A stretch of 64,000 bases of DNA from Euonymus europaeus. Its lineage: Eukaryota; Streptophyta; Magnoliopsida; Celastrales; Celastraceae. The stretch spans positions 3,534,001 through 3,598,000 of the forward strand of contig OY756960.1 of assembly GCA_963580455.1 (NCBI GenBank). Reading direction: 5' to 3'. A program made the position numbers and the translations under genes. Positions 23,052-34,742 of the stretch are shown here, one piece after another. The notes beneath the pieces were generated by a model, which was given only the letters and a program-made list of their open reading frames with translations, had not been told where the DNA came from and searched no databases. Numbering within the stretch: the first letter of the stretch is position 1; every line of letters begins with the position of its first letter.

Positions 23052-23346
23052 TGTTGAATTTGATGATTGAAACTTCCAGATGAAGAACAAGCAATAAAAC
23101 GTGAAGAACAATAAAGAGAAGAAAGATTTGTAGAGAAGAATTCTCATTCAAGTTGAAATTTGTTACTGTAATACATATGTATTTATAACTAAACTATTAT
23201 ACTAATAATAGTAAACAATCCACATCATCTAACTAGCTAACAAACTTAATAACAGAAAACACGTATCATTATGAACACGTGTAAACTGCAACTTGTATCC
23301 TGCAAGTTGTGCAAGTTGTATCATCATGCTGCTGAGAACTCTATTA
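23052..23346 (-). repeat. 3' LTR of the Copia element (295 bp)
   Basis: Plus-strand ends are TGTTGAATTTG and GAACTCTATTA; on the coding strand the LTR therefore starts TAATAG and ends CAACA. It carries 36 bp (about 23261-23296) missing from the other LTR. Confidence 0.93.
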
Positions 23347-23357
23347 CTCCCCCTCAA
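23347..23357 (-). other. Polypurine tract of the Copia element
   Basis: Reads TTGAGGGGGAG on the minus strand, directly against the 3' LTR. It primes plus-strand DNA synthesis. Confidence 0.9.
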
Positions 23358-25017
23358 GATGAATGGATATCTAACATATTCATCTTGGAAATGAGATGAT
23401 GAAAAGATGATGCACCAAGTGGTTTGGTTAGAACATCAGCAATTTGGTGTTCTGTGGGAAGATGCAAAGTTTTGAGATGGCCAGATACTAACATGTCACG
23501 AACTACATGGCAATCTATTTCTATATGTTTTGTACTTTCGTGGAAAACTGGATTATCAGCAATATGTAATGCAGCCTTAGAATCGCAGAAGAGCAATGCA
23601 GGTTGAGGATGAGGAATCTGAAAATCTCGTAGCAGATAAAGCAACCAGAGAACTTCACAGGTTGTGTTTGCTAATGCTCTATACTCGGCTTCAGCAGAGG
23701 AGCGAGATACAATAGCCTGTTTCTTGGATTTCCAAGAAATTAAGGAATTATCCAGGAAAACACAGAAACCCGTGATGAATCGTCTAGTGTCTGGACAAGC
23801 ACCCCAATCGGAGTCACTAGACGCCTTTAACTGAAAAGTAGATGCTGCTGAGAAAAATAAACCCTGTGACGGATTATTCTTGATATATCTGAGAACTCTA
23901 TATGCAGCATCCAAATGACATTGTGCAGGTTTATCAAGGAATTGGCTGAGCTGTTGAACTGGAAAACAAATGTATGGGCGTGTAGTTGTCAGATATAACA
24001 AACGGCCTATAAGTCTTCGGTAAGAAGTTGAATCAGATAACAAATTTTCAGTTGTATGAGACAACCTTAAATTTGTCTCCATAGGAAAAGATACAGGCTT
24101 ACAACCCAAATAACCTGCATCCTCCAAAATTTCCAATGCATATTTTCTTTGACAAACAGAAATTCCTTTGACAGATCTGGCAACTTCCAGTCCTAAGAAA
24201 TACTTAAGGCACCCAAGTCTTTGATTTTGAACTTATCATCCAAAGCAGCCTTTAACTGGACGATATGGTTAAGATCATTGCTAGCCACAATAATATCATC
24301 TACATAGGCCAATAAGGCAATGAAATGAGAAGATGTTTGCTGAGTAAACAAGGAGTAGTCTGCCTTGGATTGGTTGAAACCTTGACCGAGCAAAAAAGAG
24401 GTCAGTTTAAAGAACCACTATCTGGAGGCTTGTTTGAGTCCATACAAGGACTTGTTGAGTTTGCAAAAAAGTTTTGATTTTGAGTTATGCTCCCCCTTGC
24501 TGTGATAACCAGGTGGTATAGTCATGTAAACTTCTTCATGAAGATCACCATGTAAGAATGCATTATTCACATCCAGTTGGAGTAGATGCCAACCCTTTGA
24601 GGCAGATAAAGCCAGAAACAATCGGATAGTGGTCATCTTGGCCACAGGTGAGAAAGTCTCAATATAATCAAGACCGAGTTGTTGATTATAGCCCTTGGCT
24701 ACTAAACGGGCTTTGAACCTTTCAATAGTTCCATCTGATTTGTACTTAATCTGGTAAACCCATTTACAACCAATGGGATTTTTTGAAACAGGCAATGGCA
24801 CAAGTGTCCAGGTATTGTTAGTCTCCAAAGCTGATAATTCAGCGGTCATAGCATTACACCAATCAGGATCCTGTGAAGCCTCATGATAGTTTTTGGGTAA
24901 AGTTTTGGTAGTGATAGACAAACAAAAATTTTTGTGAGATGGAGACAATTTTTTTGTAAGAGAGGACATCAGAAATAGGATAAGGAGAGGAAGTAGAGAT
25001 AGGTAGACCAGTGGCAA
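23354..25017 (-). pseudogene. Copia reverse transcriptase and RNase H (broken)
   Basis: From 25017 down: the RT start ([33 protein letters not shown], then [15 protein letters not shown] with the first catalytic Asp) and [13 protein letters not shown] stop follows near 24418. The frame continues with the YVDDIIVA box near 24310. After KDLGAL a one-base loss near 24205 shifts the frame. The rest (23354-24136) is [17 protein letters not shown], the RNase H acids in [13 protein letters not shown] and [11 protein letters not shown], and the usual Copia ending DVLTKPLG. Catalytic motifs look intact, but the frame does not. Confidence 0.93.
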
Positions 25018-26809
25018 GATGGCAATGATATTGCTGTAAGTAAGATGGTGGTTTAGTTAAACGTTTGGATTTTCTAGGAGAAGGAATCACTGGTGGTAAT
25101 GTCTGAGGATCTGATAAAACAAGTGTGGGTGGGGATGGAACAGGTGATAATGAGATAGGTGTAGGTTGGAAGACTGGAGATGAAACAGGTGGAGAATTAG
25201 CAAGATCATGAGTTGGTTTTTCTGGTGGAGGATCAAGATAAATTGGAGCAGTAAGGTCCACTATGGGTTGAAAAGAATGAGATGGATGAACAGAAACTAA
25301 AGAATGCATGATAGAAGGATGCTGATATGGGAAAACAGTTTCATGAAAAACCACATTTCTTGAAACAAAAACAGAATGAGTGATGAGATTGTACAACTTG
25401 TATCCCTTTACTCCATTTGGATAACCAATGAAAATACTAGGCACTGCTCTAGGATCAAGTTTGGTTCTATTTCGTTGCAAAGTAGAGACAAAACACAGAG
25501 AGCCAAAAACTCTAAGATGAGAATAAGATGGTGTAGTGGAATGAAGTTTCTGATAAGGAGTTTGATTGTTCAAAGATGGTGTAGGAATTATATTAATGAG
25601 GTAAGCTGCTGTAAGAATACAGTCCCCCCAAAACTTCAATGGCAAATGTGCCTGAAATCTAAGTGATCGAGCTACATTCAGCAGATGTTGATGTTTACGT
25701 TCTACCTGACTGTTTTGTTGTGGTGTCTCCACACAAGAAGTTTGATGACAAATTCCTAAAGAAGAATAAAAGTCAAGCATATGGAATTCAGGACCATTAT
25801 CACTGCGGATAACTTTGACCATGGTATGGAATTGATTGTTGATCAAGGTAACAAAAGTTTTTAAAATAGCAGAAGTGGCTGACTTGTGATGCATCAAATA
25901 CACCCAAGTACATCTAGTATAGTCATCTACTATACTTAAAAAATAGTGATGGCCATTCAATGAAGGAGTTGAACAAGGACCCCATATGTCACAATGAATT
26001 AAATCAAAAGGATTAGATGAAACTGAGGTACTCAATGGAAAACTCAATTTTTTTTGTTTTGCTAAAGGACAAATGGGACACAGTAATTGTTTATTACATT
26101 GAATATGTGGTATAGTAGAACTAAGTAATTGCAAAGGAGGAGAAGACAAATGTCCTAATCTGTAATGCCACAAGTCAAAGAAAACTGGATTATTAGTGTG
26201 AGCATTACAAATTGTACTGAGAGTGTTATTACAGATAGTAAGTGACTGATCTGATGATGACAATTGTTGTTGTAAGTAGTAGAGTCCATTATATGCTCTA
26301 GCTACTCCAATCGTCATCCATGAAGGTAGGACCTGAATGAAACAATTAACAGAAGTGAAAATCAAAACATGAGTATTTTGGTGAGCAAGTTTACTAGCTG
26401 ACAAAAGATTTGTGTGAAAACTGGGAACACATAGAACACCAGTAAGAATAAGTTGAGAATTTATCTGAACAACACCTACATGAGTAACTAGAACTGTTTG
26501 ACCATTAGGTAAGTGAACTTGGCTATCAATCAAAGAAGGAGGTGATGTGAAAAGAGTTGGATCATATATCATGTGATCAGTAGCCCCTGTATCTATTATC
26601 CAAGAATTCCTAGAACTAGAAACTCGAGTGCAATTTGCAGTTGGAAAAATGAAAGATGAGACAGGTTTACCTGTTGATGAATGAACAACATGATTGGCAG
26701 TTGGAGTGACTGAAGCTGGTCCAGATGAAGATAACAGAGCCAACAATTTTTGACATTGATCCAATGTGAAAGGAAGTTGTGATTGCTGTGGTTCCAGGAG
26801 GGAAACCAT
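24881..26809 (-). pseudogene. Copia protease and integrase (frameshifted both ends)
   Basis: A 642-codon open frame. It contains the aspartic protease motif (IIDTGATDHM, about residue 72), the pre-integrase zinc-binding HHCC region (HYRLGHL ... CPICPLAKQ), and the integrase core with its D-D-E residues (HCDIWGP, RSDNGPEF, ETPQQNSQVERK), followed by a Pro/Ser-rich linker. It is out of frame with gag upstream (break near 26780) and with RT downstream (break near 24950). Confidence 0.93.
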
Positions 26810-27668
26810 GTAAACGATAACATTTATCTATGGTATGACCCTTTTTGCCACAATGTGTACAAACAGCAGTTTTGGAGAAATTTTTTTTACTGGTATTGGT
26901 GTTAACAAAAAGAGCAGATGCTTCCATAGATGGGACAAGATTAGGAGATGAAAATCCCCGCTGAATTTCTGCTTGTAGAACAATTGAAAACACCTTATTG
27001 ATGGAAGGAAGAGGATCTGTGAGCAATATACGATCCTTCACTGGATTGTAGAATTCAGAAAGGCCATTGAGAAATTTTACAACATAGTCTTCATGTTGAT
27101 AATCAGCAATTCTGGAGAGTGCTTTACAGGTACAAGTAGGGATACATTCACAGGCTGGTATAGGACGAAAATCCATTAATTCATCCCACAAAGCCCTCAA
27201 TTGATGAAAATATGTAGTAACAGAATTTGATCCTTGGAAGAGAGAACCAATTTCACACTGTAATTGTGAAATTCTTGCTCGATTACCTCTGGAGAATCTT
27301 TCCTCTAGATCCAGCCATAAATCCCTAGTAGAATTCATGTAAGCCACAGTAGAAGCAATTTCTTTTACACAAGAATTAACAAGCCAATATTGGACCATGC
27401 TATTGTTAGCAATCCATAACGAATATGTTGAATCTGCCAACGCAGGTTTAGGAAGAGATCCATCGATGAAACCTAATTTTCGCTTAGCTTGCAAAGACAT
27501 GATTATTGTGCGACGCCATGGACCATAATTGGCAGAATGGAGAGCATCTGTGGTGAGTACATGATTTGGATTGTCATTATTTGCTAGATGAAAAGGACTT
27601 TGCGGATCATCAAGTGGTGATGTTGTTGATTTCATGACATGCAAAGAAGAATCAGAAGAAGATGCCAT
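26780..27668 (-). pseudogene. Copia gag with zinc knuckle
   Basis: Starts MASSSDSSLHVMKS at 27668, 59 bp downstream of the primer site, with the plant Copia gag core (NYGPWRRTIIMSLQAKRKLG, LWLDLEERFSRGN, YFHQLRALWDELM) and one CCHC knuckle (CTHCGKKGHTIDKC). After YRLHGFPPG a one-base loss puts pol in another frame, so a Gag-Pol fusion would not be made from this copy. Confidence 0.93.
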
Positions 27669-27727
27669 TGACGCAATCTTGATGGATCTGGATAAGAATT
27701 TCAGGAAGAATCAAGAACAAAGAATCC

Positions 27728-27738
27728 CTCTGATACCA
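27728..27738 (-). other. Primer binding site of the Copia element
   Basis: Reads TGGTATCAGAG on the minus strand immediately after the 5' LTR, complementary to the 3' end of plant initiator Met tRNA. Confidence 0.95.
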
Positions 27739-28006
27739 TGTTGAATTTGATGATTGAAACTTCCAGATGAAGAACAAGCAATAAAACGTGAAGAACAATA
27801 AAGAGAAGAAAGATTTGTAGGGAAGAATTCTCATTCAAGTTGAAATTTGTTACTGTAATATATATGTATTTATAACTAAACTATTATACTAATAATAGTA
27901 AACAATCCACATCATCTAACTAGCTAACAAACTTAATAACAGAAAACATCCTGCAAGTTGTGCAAGTTGTGCAAGTTGTATCATCATGCTGCTGAGAACT
28001 CTATTA
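27739..28006 (-). repeat. 5' LTR of the Copia element (268 bp)
   Basis: Matches 23052-23346 except for two substitutions, loss of 36 bp after AACAGAAAAC, and one extra GCAAGTTGT unit in the short repeat near 27955-27980. Confidence 0.93.
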
Positions 28007-28011
28007 CTATA

Positions 28012-29029
28012 CAATAAATAAGCATAAAACCCATTTCAATAAAACAAAAGACAGTAGTCCCAAAACAAAAGTGAGAGAGAGAGCGTGGCTCTCCATGTTA
28101 GATATTTGGTACAATGGGCCTACTTTGGACACTAATAAAAATAGGACTCACATTTTTTGGGACGGGTAAATGAAAGTAGGATATTGAATTGCTAAAACCA
28201 ATATTGTGTGAATGAGAAATTTGTCACCAAAGTGACCACATAGAGTTGAAAGCGTGAACCCAAATCTCACATTGAAAAAATGTGGACTCCAAGTTATGCT
28301 CATAAGACGTCAATTTGAAGTATTAATTTGGGCCCAAGAGCATCCAAGGTTTTGTTGCGAGCAAACCATATTTGAGCTTCGGTTTGGGTTGTGCCCAACA
28401 CACGTGCACCCACATTGCCACACCGGCACAAGCCAGGTTAGGTTGGAGCGTGAGCCATGAGCTGTGGGCTTAAAGGCTACCCGTTTATATTTTGGTTCAT
28501 GTTTGTGGGTTTGTTCAGATTCAAATTGAAATTAAAAAATATGCAATTGTGTGGTTTGTCCTAATTATTTTAATTTTTGTTTTAATTGTTTTCGGCCTTT
28601 TTAAGGTCTGGTTTGGAAAGGAGAAAAATAATCATTTGCAGTATTTCGAAATTCCCATCCTCCTACTCACTTATTCCCTATATGTGTCGTTCCTAAAGAA
28701 GATACTAAGGTTCTTGATTCGTTATTACACTATGAATAGTGTCATAGTGTGTGACTGAGTATACCTGAGAGAATATATTGCAACATCTGTGAGCAACCGA
28801 ATTAAAGCAAGAAACAATTCATCTTAAGGTCAGAGGTGTAAACCTTGTCTCGATTGTTCTTCTTGTTTTAAGTTTCAATTTATATTTTACGTAACACAAA
28901 TTTCTTGGTTTATATGTATGTAAGCTTTGCCAACCGTGTGATTGTTTTAGTCTCTTACATATCCAAGCTTTGTAGATTACTGGAACAAACAAAGTTTCCA
29001 ACACTTAATGCACTCAATAAACTATATAT
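28012..29029. other. Intergenic, no gene seen
   Basis: ORFs at 28254-28460 and 28492-28758 have no recognisable family. A GAGAGAGAGAG run lies at 28074-28084. Confidence 0.5.
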
Positions 29030-29059
29030 CTATGGGTAATGATGAGTTAAATGGAGGGA

Positions 29060-29905
29060 AAAATAGGCAGAGAAAAAATTACCTTCGGAAATAACTTGGG
29101 TAGCATCTTCAGCTTTAAAGATATCTTCAAGCGAATCACCACATTTAAGCTGGCATAAATACAATCCAGTCATACTCCCAACTTTTAGAACACGAAATGG
29201 AGAAGAAAAGGGCATTTTTGAAAAAGCAAGGAAGTTATTATTCCTCTATAGCCACAATGCATGAGCTTTACCTTTGCCATGGCCAAGTCAATGCGGTTCA
29301 GTAACTCTCATGTCCCAATCTTTCGGGATCCATGTAAAATGCACAAGCCAATGTTCAGAATTTCGTCAAGGTCATCCTGGGAGTTGATGTCTTCCCAATT
29401 TTTTAAAAGACTATTTACATACGGAACTAGATCTGTCCTGGCATCACATCGCCGACAATAGTATTCTGCATCCAAGCCCTTGTGTCCACCAACTGTTCCC
29501 TCCAAGTACGATCGAAGAGCGCAGTTAAATGTGAGCCAATCCCTCACCCACTATTGCTTGACATTTGACGTAACGGTAGCCCCTATAATATGAAGTTACA
29601 GTCTTGGAACAAAGAATACGACGACATTCATGACAGAACTGAGGTTCATCACAGCAAATATCACAAGGCATGACAGCCGAAGGTGAGCCTTTTGCTATTT
29701 CCATAAAACTGCTACACATCTCATTCCCAGCCTTGCAACCAATAGTAGTAAATGGATTCAGATTGTTCTACTTCTGGAGGCAAAGGAACCGAACTATGCA
29801 TCACTGCCTTACCTATTAGAGAATGGCTGAACAATGAAAATCTGAAGTTGAAGAGAAGATTCATCGAGTTATGACTTATGAGAGGGAGGGGGTGCAGATA
29901 CACAA
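29060..29905 (-). pseudogene. Oberon-like PHD-finger protein pseudogene
   Basis: Minus-strand pieces match the PHD region of plant OBERON-like proteins. In order: ACKAGNEMCSSFMEIAKG, then SAVMPCDICCDEPQFCHEC and RRILCSKTV (zinc ligands), then after a frame change NCALRSYLEGTVGGHKGLDA and EYYCRRCDARTDLVPYVNSL. Next comes DLDEILNIGLCILHGSRK, a TGA stop near 29307, ELLNRIDLAMAKVK, and a further exon with QLKCGDSLEDIFKAEDAT (29060-29190). The frame change near 29545 falls where the family has a GHIAH-like zinc site, so the finger is broken. OBERON proteins act in meristem maintenance as chromatin readers; this copy is a fragment without the C-terminal coiled coil. Confidence 0.72.
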
Positions 29906-29949
29906 CAGTAAACAGGAAGATTGTTTATGCCACTATCAATGGAGCTAAT

Positions 29950-31440
29950 GCTTGTTGACAGCTTATAACAAACACACGAGCCAGTAATTTATACTTTCCC
30001 AAAAACTGGAAATTTACTCAGAGGAAAAAAACTGAAATTCTTAGCTACTACACCAACATAAACCGTCCCACTTAGTCATTTCTACCTTCTACTTCGGGGT
30101 AGTTAAAATAAAACGTTATCAGCAAAAAGTAAGAAACATGGAATATGATGCATCGAAAGAACAGTTTCATTTAATCTTTCTACACTGCTCGGAACAAGTG
30201 TGGTTAACATATAATCCTTCACTACCCGCATCAAAAGCTCACTTCCACCAAAAAACACTCATGTATTTCTTTCCAAATATCCAGCGAATTAGTAAAGTAA
30301 CTCATTGTATCATCAAATTATCCTACTTTGAACTACTATTGAAATTCCAAGCACTCAGTTTTTCATCAATCGAGTGGGAAACCACCTTCAAGATGCCCAA
30401 AATTGTTAGAAGAAACTCCCAAAGGCCCATGACTATGCATAATGAAGTATGAGATTCACCGTTTTCCTCTGTTCTTTCCCTTTTCTTAACAAAGGAAATC
30501 CTAGGAAAATTTATAAAAAGTAAGCTTTTTAATTTTGGAAAATGTTTACTGCTTTTTCTTTTTTCATTTCCTAAATAAAATTTGCTAAAGTTACTCTTTT
30601 TCAGGTTCGAACTCATTGATTCGAACAGAAGATGAATCACCTCAAAGAAGCATACGGTGATACAGTGTTTTTCAACAAGTAAAACCACTGAGGTGATATA
30701 TGTATTTTATTAATTTTAAACAGATTTTTTTTTTTTTAAAAAAGGGAGAAATATTGAATAAGTTCATATAATTTTAAAAATGGATCGTTTAAATCCTCGT
30801 ATTTTATTTTTGATTTATTCAAATTTTCCATTAACCCTCCATTCATATTTCTATAAAATTGCTGAGTTTGGAACATATTTTTTGACATGACATGTATTTG
30901 ACCAAAAAAATGCAAATTTTGAGTTGATATAAATCAAAAATACATTCTGACTTCTAAGTAGATCTTGTATATGGGGATGACTTCTCTCACCAGTCAACCA
31001 CCACATCTCCGACGGCCGGCCGGCCACCAATTATTTGATATATCCTAAATATTCTTCTACGTTTACATATTTTTCAATAGAGAATTCTATGGGTGAATTT
31101 TCCTGTTTTTTATAATAATTCAATCCTACTAATTTTATTTTTTTATTATTTTAAATTTAATAAGTAAAATAAAAAAAAAATAAAAAATTTGCATCATGGA
31201 AAGATATTACTCATTTCAAATCAATCTCCAAATTTTTAAATTTATCAACTCGATTGCACTAATAATCATGTTCATTATCTATCTCTTTTCATGAATAATC
31301 ATTATAATTAAAATATAAAAAAATTTATAATAAATAATATAAATATTTATTTATTCATATATTTTTAATTATTCCTCTTATCAATAACCCCTGTCAAATG
31401 ATAGACACCCTTAACCGTAAGCCTAACCAGAAACTCGAGA
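29950..31440. other. Intergenic, no gene seen
   Basis: ORFs at 30138-30452 (plus) and 30323-30688 (minus) overlap each other and have no domain. A GC-rich CGGCCGGCCGGCC palindrome sits at about 31012-31024. The 31040-31380 part is extremely AT-rich and leads into the glyoxalase promoter. Confidence 0.5.
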
Positions 31441-31452
31441 CAGGAGAAGAAA

Positions 31453-33570
31453 ATGGCAGTAGCCAGTGGGGCGAGTCTGAACCACATCTCCAGAGAATCC
31501 TCAGACATTAGACGCCTCGCTAACTTCTACAAGGAGGTCCTTTTACTATAATTAGCGAACACCTATGATCTATGCTTGCAATTTCAATCGATTTGCATTG
31601 AAGCCTTGAAGATGATGATTTTTATTTTATTTTTTGCGTGTAGGTTTTTGGGTTTGAGGAGATAGAAACCCCAGATTTTGGGTTCAAGGTGATATGGCTG
31701 AATCTTCCGCAAGCATTCGCTTTACACCTCATCGAGAGAAACCCCAACAACAAGCTTCCAGAAGGTCCTTACAGCGCTACCTCACCAATTGCTGACCCCA
31801 GCCATCTCCCGCGAGGCCACCACATCTGCTTCTCCGTTAGCAACTTGGACTCCTTTGTTCAATCTCTCAAGGTTCCTTCTTTATTTGTAGACATTTATTT
31901 TGCCTTTCTTTGTTTTTGCCAGTGCATTTGTTACATTTATTGGGAATTTTCAAACCACGTGCTCCTTTGAAATTGATATAATTGTGAAAATTATCTAGGA
32001 GTGAAATCATTTGTCTGGGTGGTTCTAATGGATTGCTCTTGTATTTTTCTTGAGCTTGTCTTTACATTCTTGATTGTGATCATTTGTAGTAAATATGGAT
32101 TCATTGCCCCCTTCAACTCTTTAGCACATTTGAGCATTTCACTAAGTTTGGCTTCTATTCAGTCGCCCAGTGTGATTGGGAAAAACTAGAAGTCTTTTGG
32201 AGTGATTAGAAGTGAGAATCATGACAATTTTGAAGTAACAAATTTTTAAGACTTTGTCCCATATAGGCTTGGCATAACTCAACCGAGTAGCATATAAGCA
32301 AAGCTCTATCCCCTCTCAGTGTTGTCACGAGGTGCTTCGGCATGCACCTAGTCGCGCCGACAAGACACACCCTATGTGCCTCGCCTTGCCTGAATCGCCT
32401 GCGGTCTCTCAGGGGTCACCTAGGCGCGGTCCTGAGTCCAGGTGCAAGGGGCCTAGTGCGTGCGACTGGCTGGAAAAGAGGAATCTAAAAATAAGATAAA
32501 AAAACAAGAAGTAAAAGATAAAAGACAGAACATGGGAATTGTTCTTGTATCGAACAATTCACAACTCAATTTTTGCACACTTATCCTTCCTGTTAATCTT
32601 CATATTTAATTTTTTTTAAAACTTTAATCTTTATCATATATTTATCCTTTTAAAATAAATATTGCGCCTCGCTTCGCTCTGGCGTGCGCCTTGAGCCTCG
32701 GGCATTTGAGGGGGTTTGCGCCTTTAAAAACACTGGCCCTTCTTCCACAATCAAATGCATTTTTTGCGCCTAAAAACCAATGACCAATTGACTATGGCTA
32801 AGAAGAACGAAGCCATGCCAACAACAGACAATATGGGTTTCTAGTGTTAGGGCTGGATTTTTATCCCAATGAAAGTAGTGCAATGAAATTATAAAGTTAG
32901 TTCATGTTTGATATTTTTTATTTGAAGTGAAAAATATCTCAACACTTGATTTGTAATCTTATTAAATAAATTGATTCAACTATTTTGTAGGCTAATCCTA
33001 TGTGTTCGTTGCAAACTAAACCTTGCCTTAAGGCATTGATACTCTTTCCTCACTTTTTGCTGGATTTACCAAATTCTTTTATGTTTCACCTTTAACAATT
33101 GAATATTGTGGAATGCTGAACACTGATTAAGCATTTGTTGTCTTTGAAAAAGTATAAAGTCCGTCACAAGCATGAGTGCTATTTTTTCGTTCGACAAACA
33201 TGCTTAGCCTGTGTTTTGCTATTTTTGTCTGCTAGAAGTGATTAAAATAGGAATATTGTTATGCAGGAAAAGGGAATAGAGACTTTTCAGAGGTCCCTGC
33301 CCAATGGAAAAGTGAGACAAGTCTTCTTCTTTGATCCAGATGGTAAACATTTATAATCAACGATCATCCCTTTTAATTTATCAGCTTGTATGTGAATAGT
33401 TGTGTAAGCAATGTCGTTGGTCACTTTTTCCCCCCCAATATTTTCGAGTTTTTGATTGCCGATTGATCATGACTAGAATGATGGGTTTTGAAGCAAATTG
33501 TTAAGAAGTTTCTATCTCATGTGCAGGTAATGGTTTGGAGGTCGCAAGTCGGGAGGATCCGGAGCAGTGA
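31453..33570 (+). CDS. Glyoxalase I family (VOC) protein
   Basis: A small vicinal-oxygen-chelate protein of 143 residues from four exons: 31453-31536, 31644-31871, 33267-33342 and 33527-33570, all with GT-AG borders and an open reading through every junction. It reads ASLNHISRESSDIRRLANFY, FGFKVIWLNLPQAFALHLIE, HHICFSVSNLDSFVQSLK, then GKVRQVFFFDPDGNGLEVAS and ends EDPEQ. The pair of beta-alpha-beta-beta-beta halves and the positions of His (LNH), Glu/His and the last Glu (GNGLEV) fit a VOC metal site. It most resembles the Arabidopsis protein At2g32090 as I remember it. Family members are glyoxalase-like; whether this one uses methylglutathionyl hemithioacetal is unknown. Intron 2 is 1.4 kb and carries a MITE. 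The ORF at 31689-31970 is exon 2 read into the intron. Confidence 0.92.
32317..32735. mobile_element. hAT-type MITE (419 bp) in glyoxalase intron 2
   Basis: Inverted ends CAGTGTTGTCACGAGGTGC (32317) and GCGCCTTTAAAAACACTG (ending 32735). The flanking 8-mers TCCCCTCT (32309-32316) and GCCCTTCT (32736-32743) agree at six of eight bases, fitting an aged hAT target duplication. The ends are rich in GCGCCTCGC/GGCGCG words; the centre is AT-rich. It has no coding capacity. Confidence 0.78.
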
Positions 33571-33940
33571 GTATGGCTGTCCATATTTGTAAGTTGATTA
33601 TGTACCATATGCAGACTGTAAGAAACTATTAGAAAACGATAAGGCACTGTAGATCCTACAATAATGCAGCTATATTAAACTTAAATTAAGTACAGAGTGC
33701 TGGACACAAGAATGTTCTGTTCATGGTTCTGCAATCTATCCTTTACAATGTTTACATTGCTTAGTTTGTGTAATTTTTTCATGGTCTTTTTAGTATGTTT
33801 GCTTTCCATACCTTCTATGTTTCCAATTAACAATCTGTGTTTTAAACAATGCTTGGCTGCCAAAACAAACATCCAATTACAAGCCATATCTGCAGAGCAG
33901 AGTAGCAGATGAGAATTTAATACAAGAAATAAAGGGCTCA

Positions 33941-34220
33941 TCATTCAATTGAAGCTGCTTGACCTACAAGGACTCCTTGTGCAGAACCTTCTTTCTGGAC
34001 ACCCTCGTCGTTAGCCTCACTGTCGGACCTTTTGATCCTAATCTTGTATTTGGCCTCAAAATCAGTAATTTCCTTTTTCTTCTTCTGTAAGGCCTCATTA
34101 AGCCTGCCAATCACCTCCTCAATCCCCTCATTTTTTTTGTGCTGGACAGCAGAAAGCACTTCTTTGATGGTTCTCTCAACCAGGACTCCCCCAATCACCA
34201 GACATTTTACTGTTTTACAA
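33941..34220 (-). pseudogene. Prefoldin subunit 2 fragment (C-terminal half)
   Basis: An open frame of about 90 codons reading KCLVIGGVLVERTIKEVLSA, GIEEVIGRLNEALQKKKKEI, TDFEAKYKIRI and AQGVLVGQAASIE, then a stop at 33941. This is the C-terminal beta hairpin and coiled-coil helix of prefoldin subunit 2, part of the cytosolic chaperone that hands tubulin and actin to CCT. The N-terminal helix and the start are missing: upstream of KCLVIGG there is no matching sequence in any frame through 35000. The Met of the usual RMIGG is Val here. The remaining part may be a terminal exon whose first exons were lost, so it is scored as a gene fragment. The 34.2-kb border is also where a local duplication begins. 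Confidence 0.78.
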
Positions 34221-34742
34221 AAACCTACACACCATACAATGAACTGAAGCTTCTGTTCCTGAAAAATTTACCAAACTCCATTCCGCCTAAAAAGAAGCAA
34301 AAATACCTAATAATTGAGCTCGCCATGCTATCTTCAAACTCAGTTTCAAAAAGCACAAGCAAACCATAAAAAAGGAGAGGATAGGAATCATCTGAGCTCG
34401 CCACAAGCACTAAAAAACTGGGTGCCGACCATAACCAGTGTAGATTTGACTCCCATAAATTAAACATTCGAAACTGCTGTAAATGCCGGTTTGTTCTCGT
34501 TACATCGATTTTCATGTAAATGAAAAGAAAGAAGAGACACCCGATCCCAATCCCAATCCTGAAATCAGGTCCTCCATCTAACTCAACTCCAAATTAAGGA
34601 CCGAAAGAAACAAAGTACTTGGAAGAAGTAATGCATACCAGTGATTTATGTACGCAAGCTACTGAGAGAATCAAATTGACCCGGAAAAGAAGCAGAGACT
34701 CTTCTTTATCTTTGAAGCCACAAGGAAGGCTCAATTTTGCTG
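34192..34742. repeat. Local duplication block A1
   Basis: Aligns with 37907-38392: both contain ACATTTTACTGTT, ACAATGAACTGAAGCTTCTGTT, AGCACAAGCAAACCATRAAAAAGGA and CTAACTCAACTCCAAATTAAGGACC. It starts just upstream of the prefoldin fragment, so the coding part is not duplicated. Confidence 0.85.

Larger units (their letters stand above)
23052..28006 (-). mobile_element. Copia LTR retrotransposon, complete ends, broken coding region
   Basis: A 4,955-bp element with two LTRs (23052-23346, 27739-28006), an initiator-Met-tRNA primer site, a polypurine tract, gag and a Copia-order pol (protease, integrase, RT, RNase H). A perfect 5-bp target duplication CTATA lies at 23047-23051 and 28007-28011. 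It is transcribed on the minus strand. The LTRs differ by only two substitutions plus one 36-bp and one 9-bp indel, which points to recent insertion. Three frameshifts (near 26780, 24950, 24205) and one in-frame TAG (near 24418) break the coding region. Confidence 0.95.

Noticed and set aside
23052..28006. Possibility that the Copia element carries an envelope or captured host gene
   Set aside because: RNase H ends directly before the polypurine tract; there is no room for an extra gene.
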